Below, piece by piece: positions 56,015 through 64,000 of a stretch of 64,000 bases of DNA (positions are counted from its first letter, which is position 1; every line of letters starts with the position of its first letter). The position numbers were made by a program, and so were the translations under genes. The stretch is from contig CAYTBT010000004.1 of NCBI GenBank assembly GCA_964436125.1, forward strand, positions 1-64,000, written 5' to 3'. Origin of the DNA: CAYRFF01 sp964436125. GTDB taxonomy: Bacteria > Bacteroidota > Bacteroidia > Chitinophagales > Saprospiraceae. A model generated the notes under the pieces. It searched no databases. It was not told where the DNA came from and was given only the letters and a program-made list of their open reading frames with translations.

Positions 56015-56344
56015 GTGCGTTTTTTCAATTAAAGTCTTAATCTGCTTGAATTTTCCCTATTCTTCTTACCTTTACCTGGCTTAATTATCGGATATAAGCC
56101 ATTTTATAGATATCACTTGCGCTCAGAATAAGATTTTTCAAGCTTATTTTATTGCTGAGTAGATTATGAAGGATGCGATGGGTGGATTGCTGTGAAGAAG
56201 TCAACTTCAGTCAAGGTGAGTTTTCTGTATGGCACGGCTTATGAGTTAAGCGGATTTAAGCTATGTTTATGGCGGCATTTATGGGAAATGTTGAAACCTT
56301 GAGCAGGGCTTCTCGGGTAAATCCTCTTATGGGGCTGAACCGAT

Positions 56345-56356
56345 ATTTGCGTAAGC
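56345..56356 (-). repeat. Dispersed 12-mer, intergenic copy
   Basis: Exact match to GCTTMCGCAAAT on the minus strand (M = A), 94 bp upstream of the adhesin start. Confidence 0.7.
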
Positions 56357-56449
56357 TGAAGGAAATAAGCAGATAATACTGCCGTATGAATTACCTTTGA
56401 GGAGAGTAAATGGATTAATAATGTTCACAATTATCGGTATCAAATAAAC

Positions 56450-59400
56450 ATGTACAAGCCTCTCAGTATTTTTATGTTCCTTGTTCTCCTGGGAGTTCAG
56501 ATACTTCCGGGGCAGGTGCCTATCTTTACCGATACGGGAAAAACATATACAGGCACCGACTCTGTGACAACGGACATTTACGGACCTATTGATATTTCTT
56601 CCTGCACATCGATTTCTGTATCGATCGATTTCCAGTTCTCTATGCCCTGGGAAGGCTCGGGAAATATGGAGTCGGCAGATGAGTGTAATTTTGGTAACCC
56701 ATGCAATGGAAACCCCGAGAACCAATCACCGGATTGTGGGCCTTGCTGGGATTTCCTTTATGTAAAGCTTGTTATCGACGGCGATACGATCTTTACCGAT
56801 CTTATCGGCGATGCGGGCACTACCAATGCCGATCAAGCCGGAACAATTTCTCTGCCTGCCTACTGCCTTTCCGGAGAATCGAATCTGCAGATTGAGGTTT
56901 ATACCCAGACCTGGGCAGGAGATGAAAGTGTTACCTTCTCCAATATCCAAGTCCTCTGCTGGGGAAATCGACCGACAATAAGTGCCACGCCCAATCCCGT
57001 CTGCGAAGGCCAAGATATTCAGTTCAATGAAAGTAGTGGAAATTATTCTTCATGGTCGTGGTCCGGTCCCGGTGGATTCAATTCTCCGCTGCAGAATCCT
57101 ACACTGAATAATGTTACTCTTGCTGATGCTGGATGGTATTATCTTACGGTACAAGATCCCAATGGCTGTAATATCACAGATTCCATAGAAGTACAGGTCA
57201 TTGATTTTCCTACTTTGCCGGCTCTCGGGCCTTATTGTGAGCTCGATGCGGCAATCACCCTGCCCAATCCTATCAATGGAACATCCGGTACGTGGTCGGG
57301 AACGGGAGTAAGCGGCAATACATTTGATCCCGGAATAGCCGGCGGTGGTGTGCATACCCTGACCTTTACGGAGGCTACGGGCAACTGTTCAGGCTCAATA
57401 CAAGTAAGCGTTAATCCGGAGATAATCTTGACGCCTCCAGGGCTCCCATCTAGCTTGTGTACAAGTGATGATCCCATTAACCTACCGACGACAATCTCGG
57501 GTGTTACGGGGACATGGACAGGAACGGGAGTAAACGGCAATACATTTGATCCCGGTGTAGCCGGACAAGGAAATTACACGCTTACCTTTACGCCGGATGC
57601 CGCTTTCTGTGCAGAAGTGCTGACGGTTGCGATTGAGGTATTGGAAAGCCCCGTAGCAGTTGATCCGGGGACAATCGATGTCTGTGATGATGGAACGCCG
57701 GTTAATCTTACTCAAGTGAATGATATTATCACCGGTGGGAATGGGAATTATACGGTAAATTGGTATGAAGATGCCGGGCTCACGATCCAGATCGGCACTC
57801 CGGGTGCTTATGTGCCACCGCCGACGACTGTGTACGCAACAGTAAGCAATGGAAATTGCACTTCTGCTCCCGTAAGCTTGACAATAAATCTTATTCCCGA
57901 TGTCCAGATATTTCCACTGGGACCCATCGATACTTGCGGCGATGCCAATGGTGAAATAACTCTCGATCTCACCGGCTTTAATAATGAGCTCAACGGTGGT
58001 TCCGGAGATACCGTTGAGTGGTATAGGGATCCCGACTTGAACAATCCGATCAATAATCCCTCAAGTTTTAGCACTTCAAGCACGACAATCTATGCCATTG
58101 TTACTAATTCTGTCTGTGCCACCTCACCTGAACCGATTACGATAAATGTTTTTCCTAGACCGGTCGGAAACCCTACAACGCTACAAGCTTGTAGTTCGGG
58201 TGGTACGGTGGAATACAATCTGACCCTTGCTGAAGCCGATGTTTATCCGGGCGGCAGCAATTATACCTGGTATGAAGATATTGACACGACACAACTTATC
58301 CCTGATCCCGCGCATTTCAACACGGTGCCGCCGACAACGGTTTACCTCGTATTCAGCGATGGTCCATGTCGTTCAGAGCCGGTGGCAGTCACATTGGAAA
58401 TTGTTGCAGACGTTGACCTGGGCAATCTAGCCGATATAGAGCTGTGTTATGGAGAGGTGATTTTTCTCGATGGCCCGACCATAGGTGGGATGACCTATGA
58501 GTGGACGGGCCCCAATAATTTTGAAGCTTCGACAGAAGATGTTGTTGTTACCGGCAATGCCGATCCTAGCTATGAAGGGATTTATACCTTAATCGGTACC
58601 GTAGGAAATTGTAGTGACACTGCAACGGTAAATGTGATTGTGCACGATGAAATCTTCCTGTCAATTACTGAAGATGGTCCGATTCTGTGTCACGGTGACA
58701 GCACGGCGGCAATTACGGCGGTTTATAACGGCGATTCCGATCCGCTTGACTTCAGCTGGTCCGATCCATCTTTTCCCAATTCTGCTTCCATAAACAATGT
58801 GCCGGCGGGCTCGTATTCCGTAACTGTTACTGATCTGGCAGGTTGTACAGCTTCCGCAAATGTCGTGGTCTCTGAACCACCGGAATTAACTTTAAGCTGT
58901 CAGCTGATATCCGGCGTGAGCGGCCCGGGAGCGGAAGACGCCGTAGTGGAAATTACGATAAACGGTGGTACAGGACCTTATGACTTGATATGGACAGGGG
59001 ATGACAGCGGAAGTGAAAATAATCTGAACGCCGGAACACACACAATCGACAATTTGCCGGAAGGCACAATAAATTTCACGATAACAGATGCCAATGGCTG
59101 TACCGCGGAATGTTCATCAATAATTCCTGCAGCGGATTGCACTATAGAGCTTGAAGTGGTACAGATAGATACGATAAAATGCGCCGGAGATTCAACTGCA
59201 TCTATAGATGTCAATATCTCAGGAGCTACAGCACCGATGAGCTATGACTGGAATGGAACACAATACGACGGGTTCGATCAATTAACCAATATTCCTGCCG
59301 GGACATATTCTCTGACGATAACAGATGCCGATTCTTGCGTGGCGAGCGCAACGATAATTATTAGTGAACCGTCAAAGCTCATTGCTGTCTGTTCAGTAGT

Positions 59401-61981
59401 TCAAGATGAATCGGCACCGGGAGCTCAAGATGGAATTGCCGAGGTCAATATTCAAGGTGGAACACCTGCTTATGTCAAATTAAAATGGACAGGACCTCTT
59501 ACTGATTCTATCATGAGTCCGGTCCAAGGAGTTAACCAGATTACGCAATTACCTAGTGGTACTTATACGACAGAAGTGACAGATGGAAATGCGTGTATTG
59601 CAGAATGTGAATTCATTATAGAAGCGCAGCCACTAGACTGTGATATGAGCCTTGATATTTCTCAGCTTGATTCTATCCTGTGTTATGGGGACAGTACAGC
59701 AAGCATAGACCTTAGGGTGAGGAATGCTACCGCTCCTTTAAGTTTTCAGTGGTCTGATCCAGCTATCGGCAATGTTGAAGACCCGACCGAATTGGCTGCG
59801 GGGACTTATTCTGTCACAATTACGGATGACAAAGGCTGTACTGCCGATACATCGATAGTAATTATACAACCGGATCCTATAGAGCTCGACTTTACAATTC
59901 TACAGAAACCGACAAGTGCATCTTCAAGTGATGGCAGCATAAACTTGACGATCGATGGCGGTGCGGCGCCCTATGATCTCAGTTATACCGGGCCTACAAG
60001 TGGCGATACGCTCAATATTTTATTCCCCATTCAGATTGAGGAGTTGATGGCGGGCACATATACATTTACCGTGAAAGATAACAAAGGTTGTAGCTCGGAA
60101 ATAACAGTAGTTTTAAATATTGTCGGTTGCGATATGAGTCTCGGCCTTCTACTGGAAGATTCGATTCAGTGTTATGGTGATAAAACTGCCTCGATACGCA
60201 GCATTGTCACCGATGCAAGTGGCGTAGTGGAATTTGACTGGAATATCGATGTGCTCGATGGAAATCCAAGTCCTTCAGGACTGGGTGCGGGAAAATATAC
60301 GCTTACGATTACTGATGATAATTTATGTACGGCAATTGACAGCATTACTATCACGCAGCCACCTGAATTAATTATCCAATGCAATCCTCTGAGTTCCACC
60401 GAGGTGGAAATAAGTGTCAATGGCGGTACTCCTGAATATTCTTATACTTTAAATGGTCCCGGTATATCTCAGACCGGTGGATACTCACAAGCGGGAATTT
60501 ATACGATAACTAATGCATTTGAGGAAGGAACATTTACGATTACACTTACTGATTCTCATGGTTGTGAATCTCAATGTAGCTTTGTCATTCAAGCTCCGGA
60601 ATGTACACTTGATATCGATTCTACGATTAAGCAGATATCGTGTTACGGTGCAGCAGATGGGGAAATCAGTTTGTCCATCTCCGGCGGAGAAAATCCGCTT
60701 ACTATAGTATGGGGAAATCCGGCTTATAATGGAAAAGAGGAGCTAAGTGGATTATCGGAGGGAACTTATTCTGTCACAGTTACCGATAAAAATAACTGTA
60801 GGGATAGCATAGTGATTCAGTTGATTGAACCCGATTCTACCACGGTTGAAATTATGGGCTCAACTACCTTATGTGAAGGAGATACAATAAGCTTGTCAGC
60901 AATAGATACATTTGCGACCTATATCTGGAACGGTCAAGCAGGAACCGATACATACGCAGTGACAGAGCCGGGGCAAGTGACGCTTGAAGTACACAATGCA
61001 CGTGGTTGTATAGCTTATGACACGATATTTATAAGTCAACTGGATACAGCACTTACCATTATCCGGGATACTTTATGTGCAGATGATCAGCTTATCGTCA
61101 ATGGAACTGTTTATGATATCAATAATCCGACAGGAACAGAACTTATTCCCGGTGGAAGTCGAGATGGTTGTGATAGTACGATAATCGTTGACTTACATTT
61201 TGTCGGAGTAATAGATATCGAGATTATTGAGCCCAATTGCAGTGGAGTTACACAGACACAGGCACGTATTCTAGGAAATGGGAATGCCGTACTCCCTTAC
61301 GATATTTATGCCAATGGTTCTTTCTATCAGACCGTAAATTCCTTGCCGTTCATCCTGACATTTCCCGCAGATGGGACTTACAATATAAGGATTGTAGATG
61401 CGCAAGGTTGTGCATTTCAACAGAATATCCTAGTGACTTCTCGAGAGCAAGTACAAGTGGATATCTTATCTGATTCTGTCGTCGTGAAAGGCGATACAGC
61501 GCAATTAAGTGCTGTTTTATCCGGACCGTATATGGATTTCCAATGGTATCCACCGGAAATTGTAGCTTGTGATACCTGTTTAAGCACTTATGCCATTCTC
61601 GATCAAAATACAATTTTCACTCTTTCTGTTACCGATTCCTTTGGCTGTGTAATTGAGCTTAACCAGACTATTCTTGTCACCGAGGGCGTAGGAATTTATA
61701 TTCCCAATGCCTTTACGCCCAATCTCGATGGAATTAATGATAGGTATAAGGTTTATCTCGGACCGCGCGCACAAGGTCTTCTTGAGATGGAGATATTTGA
61801 TAGATGGGGTGATAAACTTTATGGTGAGTACTATGATATTGCCAATCCCGAGGTACAGGGCTGGGATGGCCGTTTTAAAGGTAAATTTCTTAATCCCGGA
61901 GTATATGTGTATCGCATAAGGGTAGAGTTGAGAGAGAACGAGATTAAAACTTTTACCGGTACCTTAACACTTATCCGATAG
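56450..61981 (+). CDS. Giant SprB-repeat cell-surface protein with T9SS type B sorting domain
   Basis: This 1843-residue protein has a signal peptide (MYKPLSIFMFLVLLGVQILP), an N-terminal beta-rich domain with Cys/Gly/Asp-rich segments, Ig-like and PKD-like repeats, and five SprB-like repeats (each starting with a CYGDSTASI-type motif near 58690, 59180, 59685, 60170 and 60645). The C-terminal ~90 residues (IPNAFTPNLDGINDRYKVYL, FDRWGDKLY, GVYVYRIRVEL) are a gliding-motility-type type B CTD that sends the protein through the type IX secretion system to the cell surface. SprB-like proteins act as adhesins in gliding. An exact 12-mer copy lies at 58850-58861, encoding ASAN. Confidence 0.9.
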   Translation: MYKPLSIFMFLVLLGVQILPGQVPIFTDTGKTYTGTDSVTTDIYGPIDISSCTSISVSIDFQFSMPWEGSGNMESADECNFGNPCNGNPENQSPDCGPCWDFLYVKLVIDGDTIFTDLIGDAGTTNADQAGTISLPAYCLSGESNLQIEVYTQTWAGDESVTFSNIQVLCWGNRPTISATPNPVCEGQDIQFNESSGNYSSWSWSGPGGFNSPLQNPTLNNVTLADAGWYYLTVQDPNGCNITDSIEVQVIDFPTLPALGPYCELDAAITLPNPINGTSGTWSGTGVSGNTFDPGIAGGGVHTLTFTEATGNCSGSIQVSVNPEIILTPPGLPSSLCTSDDPINLPTTISGVTGTWTGTGVNGNTFDPGVAGQGNYTLTFTPDAAFCAEVLTVAIEVLESPVAVDPGTIDVCDDGTPVNLTQVNDIITGGNGNYTVNWYEDAGLTIQIGTPGAYVPPPTTVYATVSNGNCTSAPVSLTINLIPDVQIFPLGPIDTCGDANGEITLDLTGFNNELNGGSGDTVEWYRDPDLNNPINNPSSFSTSSTTIYAIVTNSVCATSPEPITINVFPRPVGNPTTLQACSSGGTVEYNLTLAEADVYPGGSNYTWYEDIDTTQLIPDPAHFNTVPPTTVYLVFSDGPCRSEPVAVTLEIVADVDLGNLADIELCYGEVIFLDGPTIGGMTYEWTGPNNFEASTEDVVVTGNADPSYEGIYTLIGTVGNCSDTATVNVIVHDEIFLSITEDGPILCHGDSTAAITAVYNGDSDPLDFSWSDPSFPNSASINNVPAGSYSVTVTDLAGCTASANVVVSEPPELTLSCQLISGVSGPGAEDAVVEITINGGTGPYDLIWTGDDSGSENNLNAGTHTIDNLPEGTINFTITDANGCTAECSSIIPAADCTIELEVVQIDTIKCAGDSTASIDVNISGATAPMSYDWNGTQYDGFDQLTNIPAGTYSLTITDADSCVASATIIISEPSKLIAVCSVVQDESAPGAQDGIAEVNIQGGTPAYVKLKWTGPLTDSIMSPVQGVNQITQLPSGTYTTEVTDGNACIAECEFIIEAQPLDCDMSLDISQLDSILCYGDSTASIDLRVRNATAPLSFQWSDPAIGNVEDPTELAAGTYSVTITDDKGCTADTSIVIIQPDPIELDFTILQKPTSASSSDGSINLTIDGGAAPYDLSYTGPTSGDTLNILFPIQIEELMAGTYTFTVKDNKGCSSEITVVLNIVGCDMSLGLLLEDSIQCYGDKTASIRSIVTDASGVVEFDWNIDVLDGNPSPSGLGAGKYTLTITDDNLCTAIDSITITQPPELIIQCNPLSSTEVEISVNGGTPEYSYTLNGPGISQTGGYSQAGIYTITNAFEEGTFTITLTDSHGCESQCSFVIQAPECTLDIDSTIKQISCYGAADGEISLSISGGENPLTIVWGNPAYNGKEELSGLSEGTYSVTVTDKNNCRDSIVIQLIEPDSTTVEIMGSTTLCEGDTISLSAIDTFATYIWNGQAGTDTYAVTEPGQVTLEVHNARGCIAYDTIFISQLDTALTIIRDTLCADDQLIVNGTVYDINNPTGTELIPGGSRDGCDSTIIVDLHFVGVIDIEIIEPNCSGVTQTQARILGNGNAVLPYDIYANGSFYQTVNSLPFILTFPADGTYNIRIVDAQGCAFQQNILVTSREQVQVDILSDSVVVKGDTAQLSAVLSGPYMDFQWYPPEIVACDTCLSTYAILDQNTIFTLSVTDSFGCVIELNQTILVTEGVGIYIPNAFTPNLDGINDRYKVYLGPRAQGLLEMEIFDRWGDKLYGEYYDIANPEVQGWDGRFKGKFLNPGVYVYRIRVELRENEIKTFTGTLTLIR

Positions 61982-62027
61982 AAGGATAGCTTTTTCTTGC
62001 GAATTCATCATATCGAGGTGAACCTGC

Positions 62028-63065
62028 TCAAGCATTTTCTGCTTCATCAGTAAATCTTGCTCCCAATCCGGTTCTCGCCGGATAATATAGCTGACCGCGT
62101 TTTACGAGTACTCCGCGTGCGGGTTCCGTTGATAGCAACTCAGCTCCATCGGCATCGAGATAATCCATAAGGGGAGCAAGATTGCATAAAGCACTTATGC
62201 CTATGCCGGTTTCTGTCATGCATCCTCCCATAATTTTAAGTGCATGTTTCTGTGCAAGCTCAATCATTTTTAATGCAGAACTTATTCCTCCACATTTCAT
62301 CAATTTAATGTTAATTCCATCAAAATATTCTGCGCATCGTTCTACGTCTTCAATCGTCTGACAACTCTCGTCCGCAATCAGGGGAATGTCACATATTTCT
62401 TGTATTTCACTCATCCCTTTTTCAGCGATAACGGGTAGAGGTTGTTCAATGAACTCGAGGGGCAAACTATCGGATAGCTGGAGAATCTCTGAAAATTTAG
62501 GTAGAGACCAGCCTTCATTGGCATCTACTCTCAGCGGTTTATTGAACCCATCCTCAATAAGGGATTTCAGGATTTCGAGATCGTTCTGTGCGCCGAGCTT
62601 GAGCTTCAGGATAGGCCAGTCATTTTCTTTCATTTCGTTGAGAAGCACCGCCGGCTCATCAATGCTTATGGTGTAGCTACTTAAAGGAGCATCTGCCGGA
62701 TTAAGGTCGAGATAATCCCATAGAGCTTTATCTGCTTTCTGTGTAAAAAGGTCCCATAATGCACAATCGAGAGCTGATTGAAGTGGATATGCAGATGGAA
62801 ATATTTTTTCCAGAAATACTTTAATATTCCTTGGATCTTCTATCTCAAGTTTTTCAATATCCGCTTTATGAGCTTCGAGTTCCGAGAGATATGTGTCGAT
62901 GTCCCAGTCATAATAACTTATTTCCGAGGCCTCGCCATAGCCGGTATAGCCATCGGCTTGTAGAGATACAATGAGACTCTTTCTGACGGGAAATGTTCCA
63001 TGAAATATTTTGAAGGGCTTTTTCAGCGGTAAGGTTAAAACGCGAGTTGATAATGAAATAGCCAT
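62028..63065 (-). CDS. Dipeptide epimerase (L-Ala-D/L-Glu type), enolase superfamily
   Basis: This 345-residue enolase-superfamily enzyme has the KxK base motif (LKLKLG, about 155-160), Mg ligands Asp (RVDANEGW), Glu (EFIEQPLP) and Asp (IADES), and the second-side Lys (INIKLMKCGG). This set is typical of muconate-lactonizing-like dipeptide epimerases that convert L-Ala-L-Glu to L-Ala-D-Glu for murein recycling; other dipeptides are possible. It is convergent with the adhesin gene. Confidence 0.88.
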   Translation of the reverse strand: MAISLSTRVLTLPLKKPFKIFHGTFPVRKSLIVSLQADGYTGYGEASEISYYDWDIDTYLSELEAHKADIEKLEIEDPRNIKVFLEKIFPSAYPLQSALDCALWDLFTQKADKALWDYLDLNPADAPLSSYTISIDEPAVLLNEMKENDWPILKLKLGAQNDLEILKSLIEDGFNKPLRVDANEGWSLPKFSEILQLSDSLPLEFIEQPLPVIAEKGMSEIQEICDIPLIADESCQTIEDVERCAEYFDGINIKLMKCGGISSALKMIELAQKHALKIMGGCMTETGIGISALCNLAPLMDYLDADGAELLSTEPARGVLVKRGQLYYPARTGLGARFTDEAENA

Positions 63066-63155
63066 AACTACTTGTTAAATATGATAATTAAATGATTGGC
63101 CTACTTGAGGGTGTTTCTCATAATCTGTACATAAGCAATATTGAACTCCTGTAAC

Positions 63156-63167
63156 ATTTGCGGAAGC
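63156..63167 (-). repeat. Dispersed 12-mer, intergenic copy
   Basis: Exact match to GCTTMCGCAAAT on the minus strand, in the gap between the epimerase gene and the partial surface protein. Confidence 0.7.
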
Positions 63168-63179
63168 TAATATCCAAAA

Positions 63180-64000
63180 TTATTTCAATATAGAAACATC
63201 TCCATCCATGAATTTATTATGCGGACTTTCACAGAGGAAGAAATCTACATCGAGTGTCCACATATAAATACCGGGATTGAGGCGTTTATTCTTAAAGGTA
63301 GCAAGCCAGGAACGCCGGGGATCGGTCGTTTTAAAGATTTTGTTACCCCACCGATCAAATATCTCTAACTTGTAGGAGAGGAGTTGAACATCGGGATGAA
63401 ATTGCGGTTTAAATGAATCGTTAATTCCATCGTGATTGGGTGAAAAGGCATTGGGGATATATACCGGGAGCTCCCCGTTCTTAAACTCCGATCGCTTGAA
63501 CCTGAAGTAGTCGGAAAGATTCTGACAGATATTGGTGATCGTTACACTGTATTTTCCACTTTCTTCAAAAGTCCTTTTGTACTCATTCCTACCATCATTC
63601 CAGACGATCTCTGTCCCTTTATCTTTATAATTGCTGAGGTCTATTGTATAATTGCCATCTGCACAGATTAATATTGTGGAATCGGGGAGATCGAGTGGTG
63701 GTTTTAAGGGGATAAAATAGGTATTAATCGTATCGGAGCTCGTGCAACCTTCGGCCGTGGTACCGGTAACAATATATTGTCCTGTCCGGGTAATGGTGAG
63801 CTTGTTTCCCTTGTCGCCTGTATTCCAGGTATATTCTACAATCGGCGCTTCACCTGTACTCTGTGCATTCAGAATGACCTCATCACCTTCACAAGCGAGG
63901 GAATCGCCTGTCAATTGCACCTCCGGTAAATCGGGAAATGCAACATAGGCGGAATCACTATAGGAACAAGAATTTATGTTATAAGTTACTGTATATAAGC
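63180..64000 (-). CDS. T9SS type B sorting-domain surface protein, partial at the window edge
   Basis: The frame stays open from the stop codon to the window edge (upstream codons read YNINSCSYSDSAYVAFPDLP), so the true start lies outside; a GTG at 63920 is not needed. The visible part has an Ig/PKD-like domain (LACEGDEVILNAQSTGEAPIVEYTWNTGDKG) and ends in a type B CTD (IPNAFSPNHDGINDSFKPQF, LEIFDRWGNKIFK, NPGIYMWTLDVDF). It is a secreted surface protein like the one at 56450, and probably an adhesin or enzyme carrier. Confidence 0.88.
   Translation of the reverse strand, partial: LYTVTYNINSCSYSDSAYVAFPDLPEVQLTGDSLACEGDEVILNAQSTGEAPIVEYTWNTGDKGNKLTITRTGQYIVTGTTAEGCTSSDTINTYFIPLKPPLDLPDSTILICADGNYTIDLSNYKDKGTEIVWNDGRNEYKRTFEESGKYSVTITNICQNLSDYFRFKRSEFKNGELPVYIPNAFSPNHDGINDSFKPQFHPDVQLLSYKLEIFDRWGNKIFKTTDPRRSWLATFKNKRLNPGIYMWTLDVDFFLCESPHNKFMDGDVSILK

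Larger units (their letters stand above)
55918..56449. other. Gap upstream of lysS and the adhesin gene
   Basis: 532 bp between divergent genes. It holds two 12-mer motif copies (56003-56014 and 56345-56356) and no recognisable gene. Promoters for both genes must lie here but none is obvious. Confidence 0.5.

Overview
The window comes from a Bacteroidota chromosome, most likely a Saprospiraceae-like lineage. The evidence is a gldH gliding lipoprotein gene, two proteins with type IX secretion (type B) C-terminal sorting domains, a complete Bat aerotolerance operon, a BatD/MoxR/DUF58 gene order typical of the phylum, and few Shine-Dalgarno sites outside the CRISPR locus.

Layout. 1-424 is a hairpin-rich repeat island. 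425-6510 is a heavy-metal RND efflux operon on the minus strand, in which the inner-membrane pump is fused to its outer-membrane factor. 6511-8739 holds an AAA/DUF4143 ATPase between two direct repeats of about 215 bp, followed by more hairpin elements. 8740-19201 is core genome on the minus strand: asnS, then moxR-hypothetical-DUF58-BatD-like-batA-batB-batC-BatD-like-batD (read from 19201 down). 19635-32932 holds tRNA-Pro, a flavin reductase, a TlpA-like thioredoxin, grpE-dnaJ-gldH, a thioredoxin, an M15 peptidase, a DegP protease, DUF2207 and LemA membrane proteins, a propeller-like membrane protein and an outer-membrane protein. 33041-51283 is a type III-A CRISPR-Cas locus. 52061-64000 returns to core genes: comF, tRNA-Phe, an MtfA-like protein, lysS, a giant SprB-repeat adhesin, a dipeptide epimerase and a partial second adhesin.

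The CRISPR locus reads as one plus-strand operon: cas6, cas10 (HD and GGDD both intact), csm2, csm3, csm4, csm5, a CARF-adenosine deaminase (Cad1/CAAD), a CARF-HEPN Csm6-like RNase, cas1, an unrecognised 260-residue protein, cas2, a leader of about 80 bp and an array of about 77 spacers. Target RNA bound by the Csm complex would trigger Cas10 to make cyclic oligoadenylates, which would activate both CARF effectors: one altering the nucleotide pool, one cleaving RNA. The leader-distal end of the array is broken by two copies of a hairpin element inserted at the same base of the CRISPR repeat; one copy has a 5-bp target duplication.

The main observations beyond annotation are: (i) a 12-mer, GCTTMCGCAAAT, present 13 times exactly in the core parts of the window, in several reading frames and in intergenic DNA, but nearly absent from the CRISPR region, which resembles a DNA-uptake-type sequence; (ii) a hairpin repeat family whose stems differ between copies while the 5-nt loop is kept; (iii) a strand bias in the spacers, with CAT about twice as frequent as ATG and many spacers apparently antisense to translation starts; (iv) several families of overlapping or variant spacers that tile the same targets; (v) the unknown gene between cas1 and cas2.
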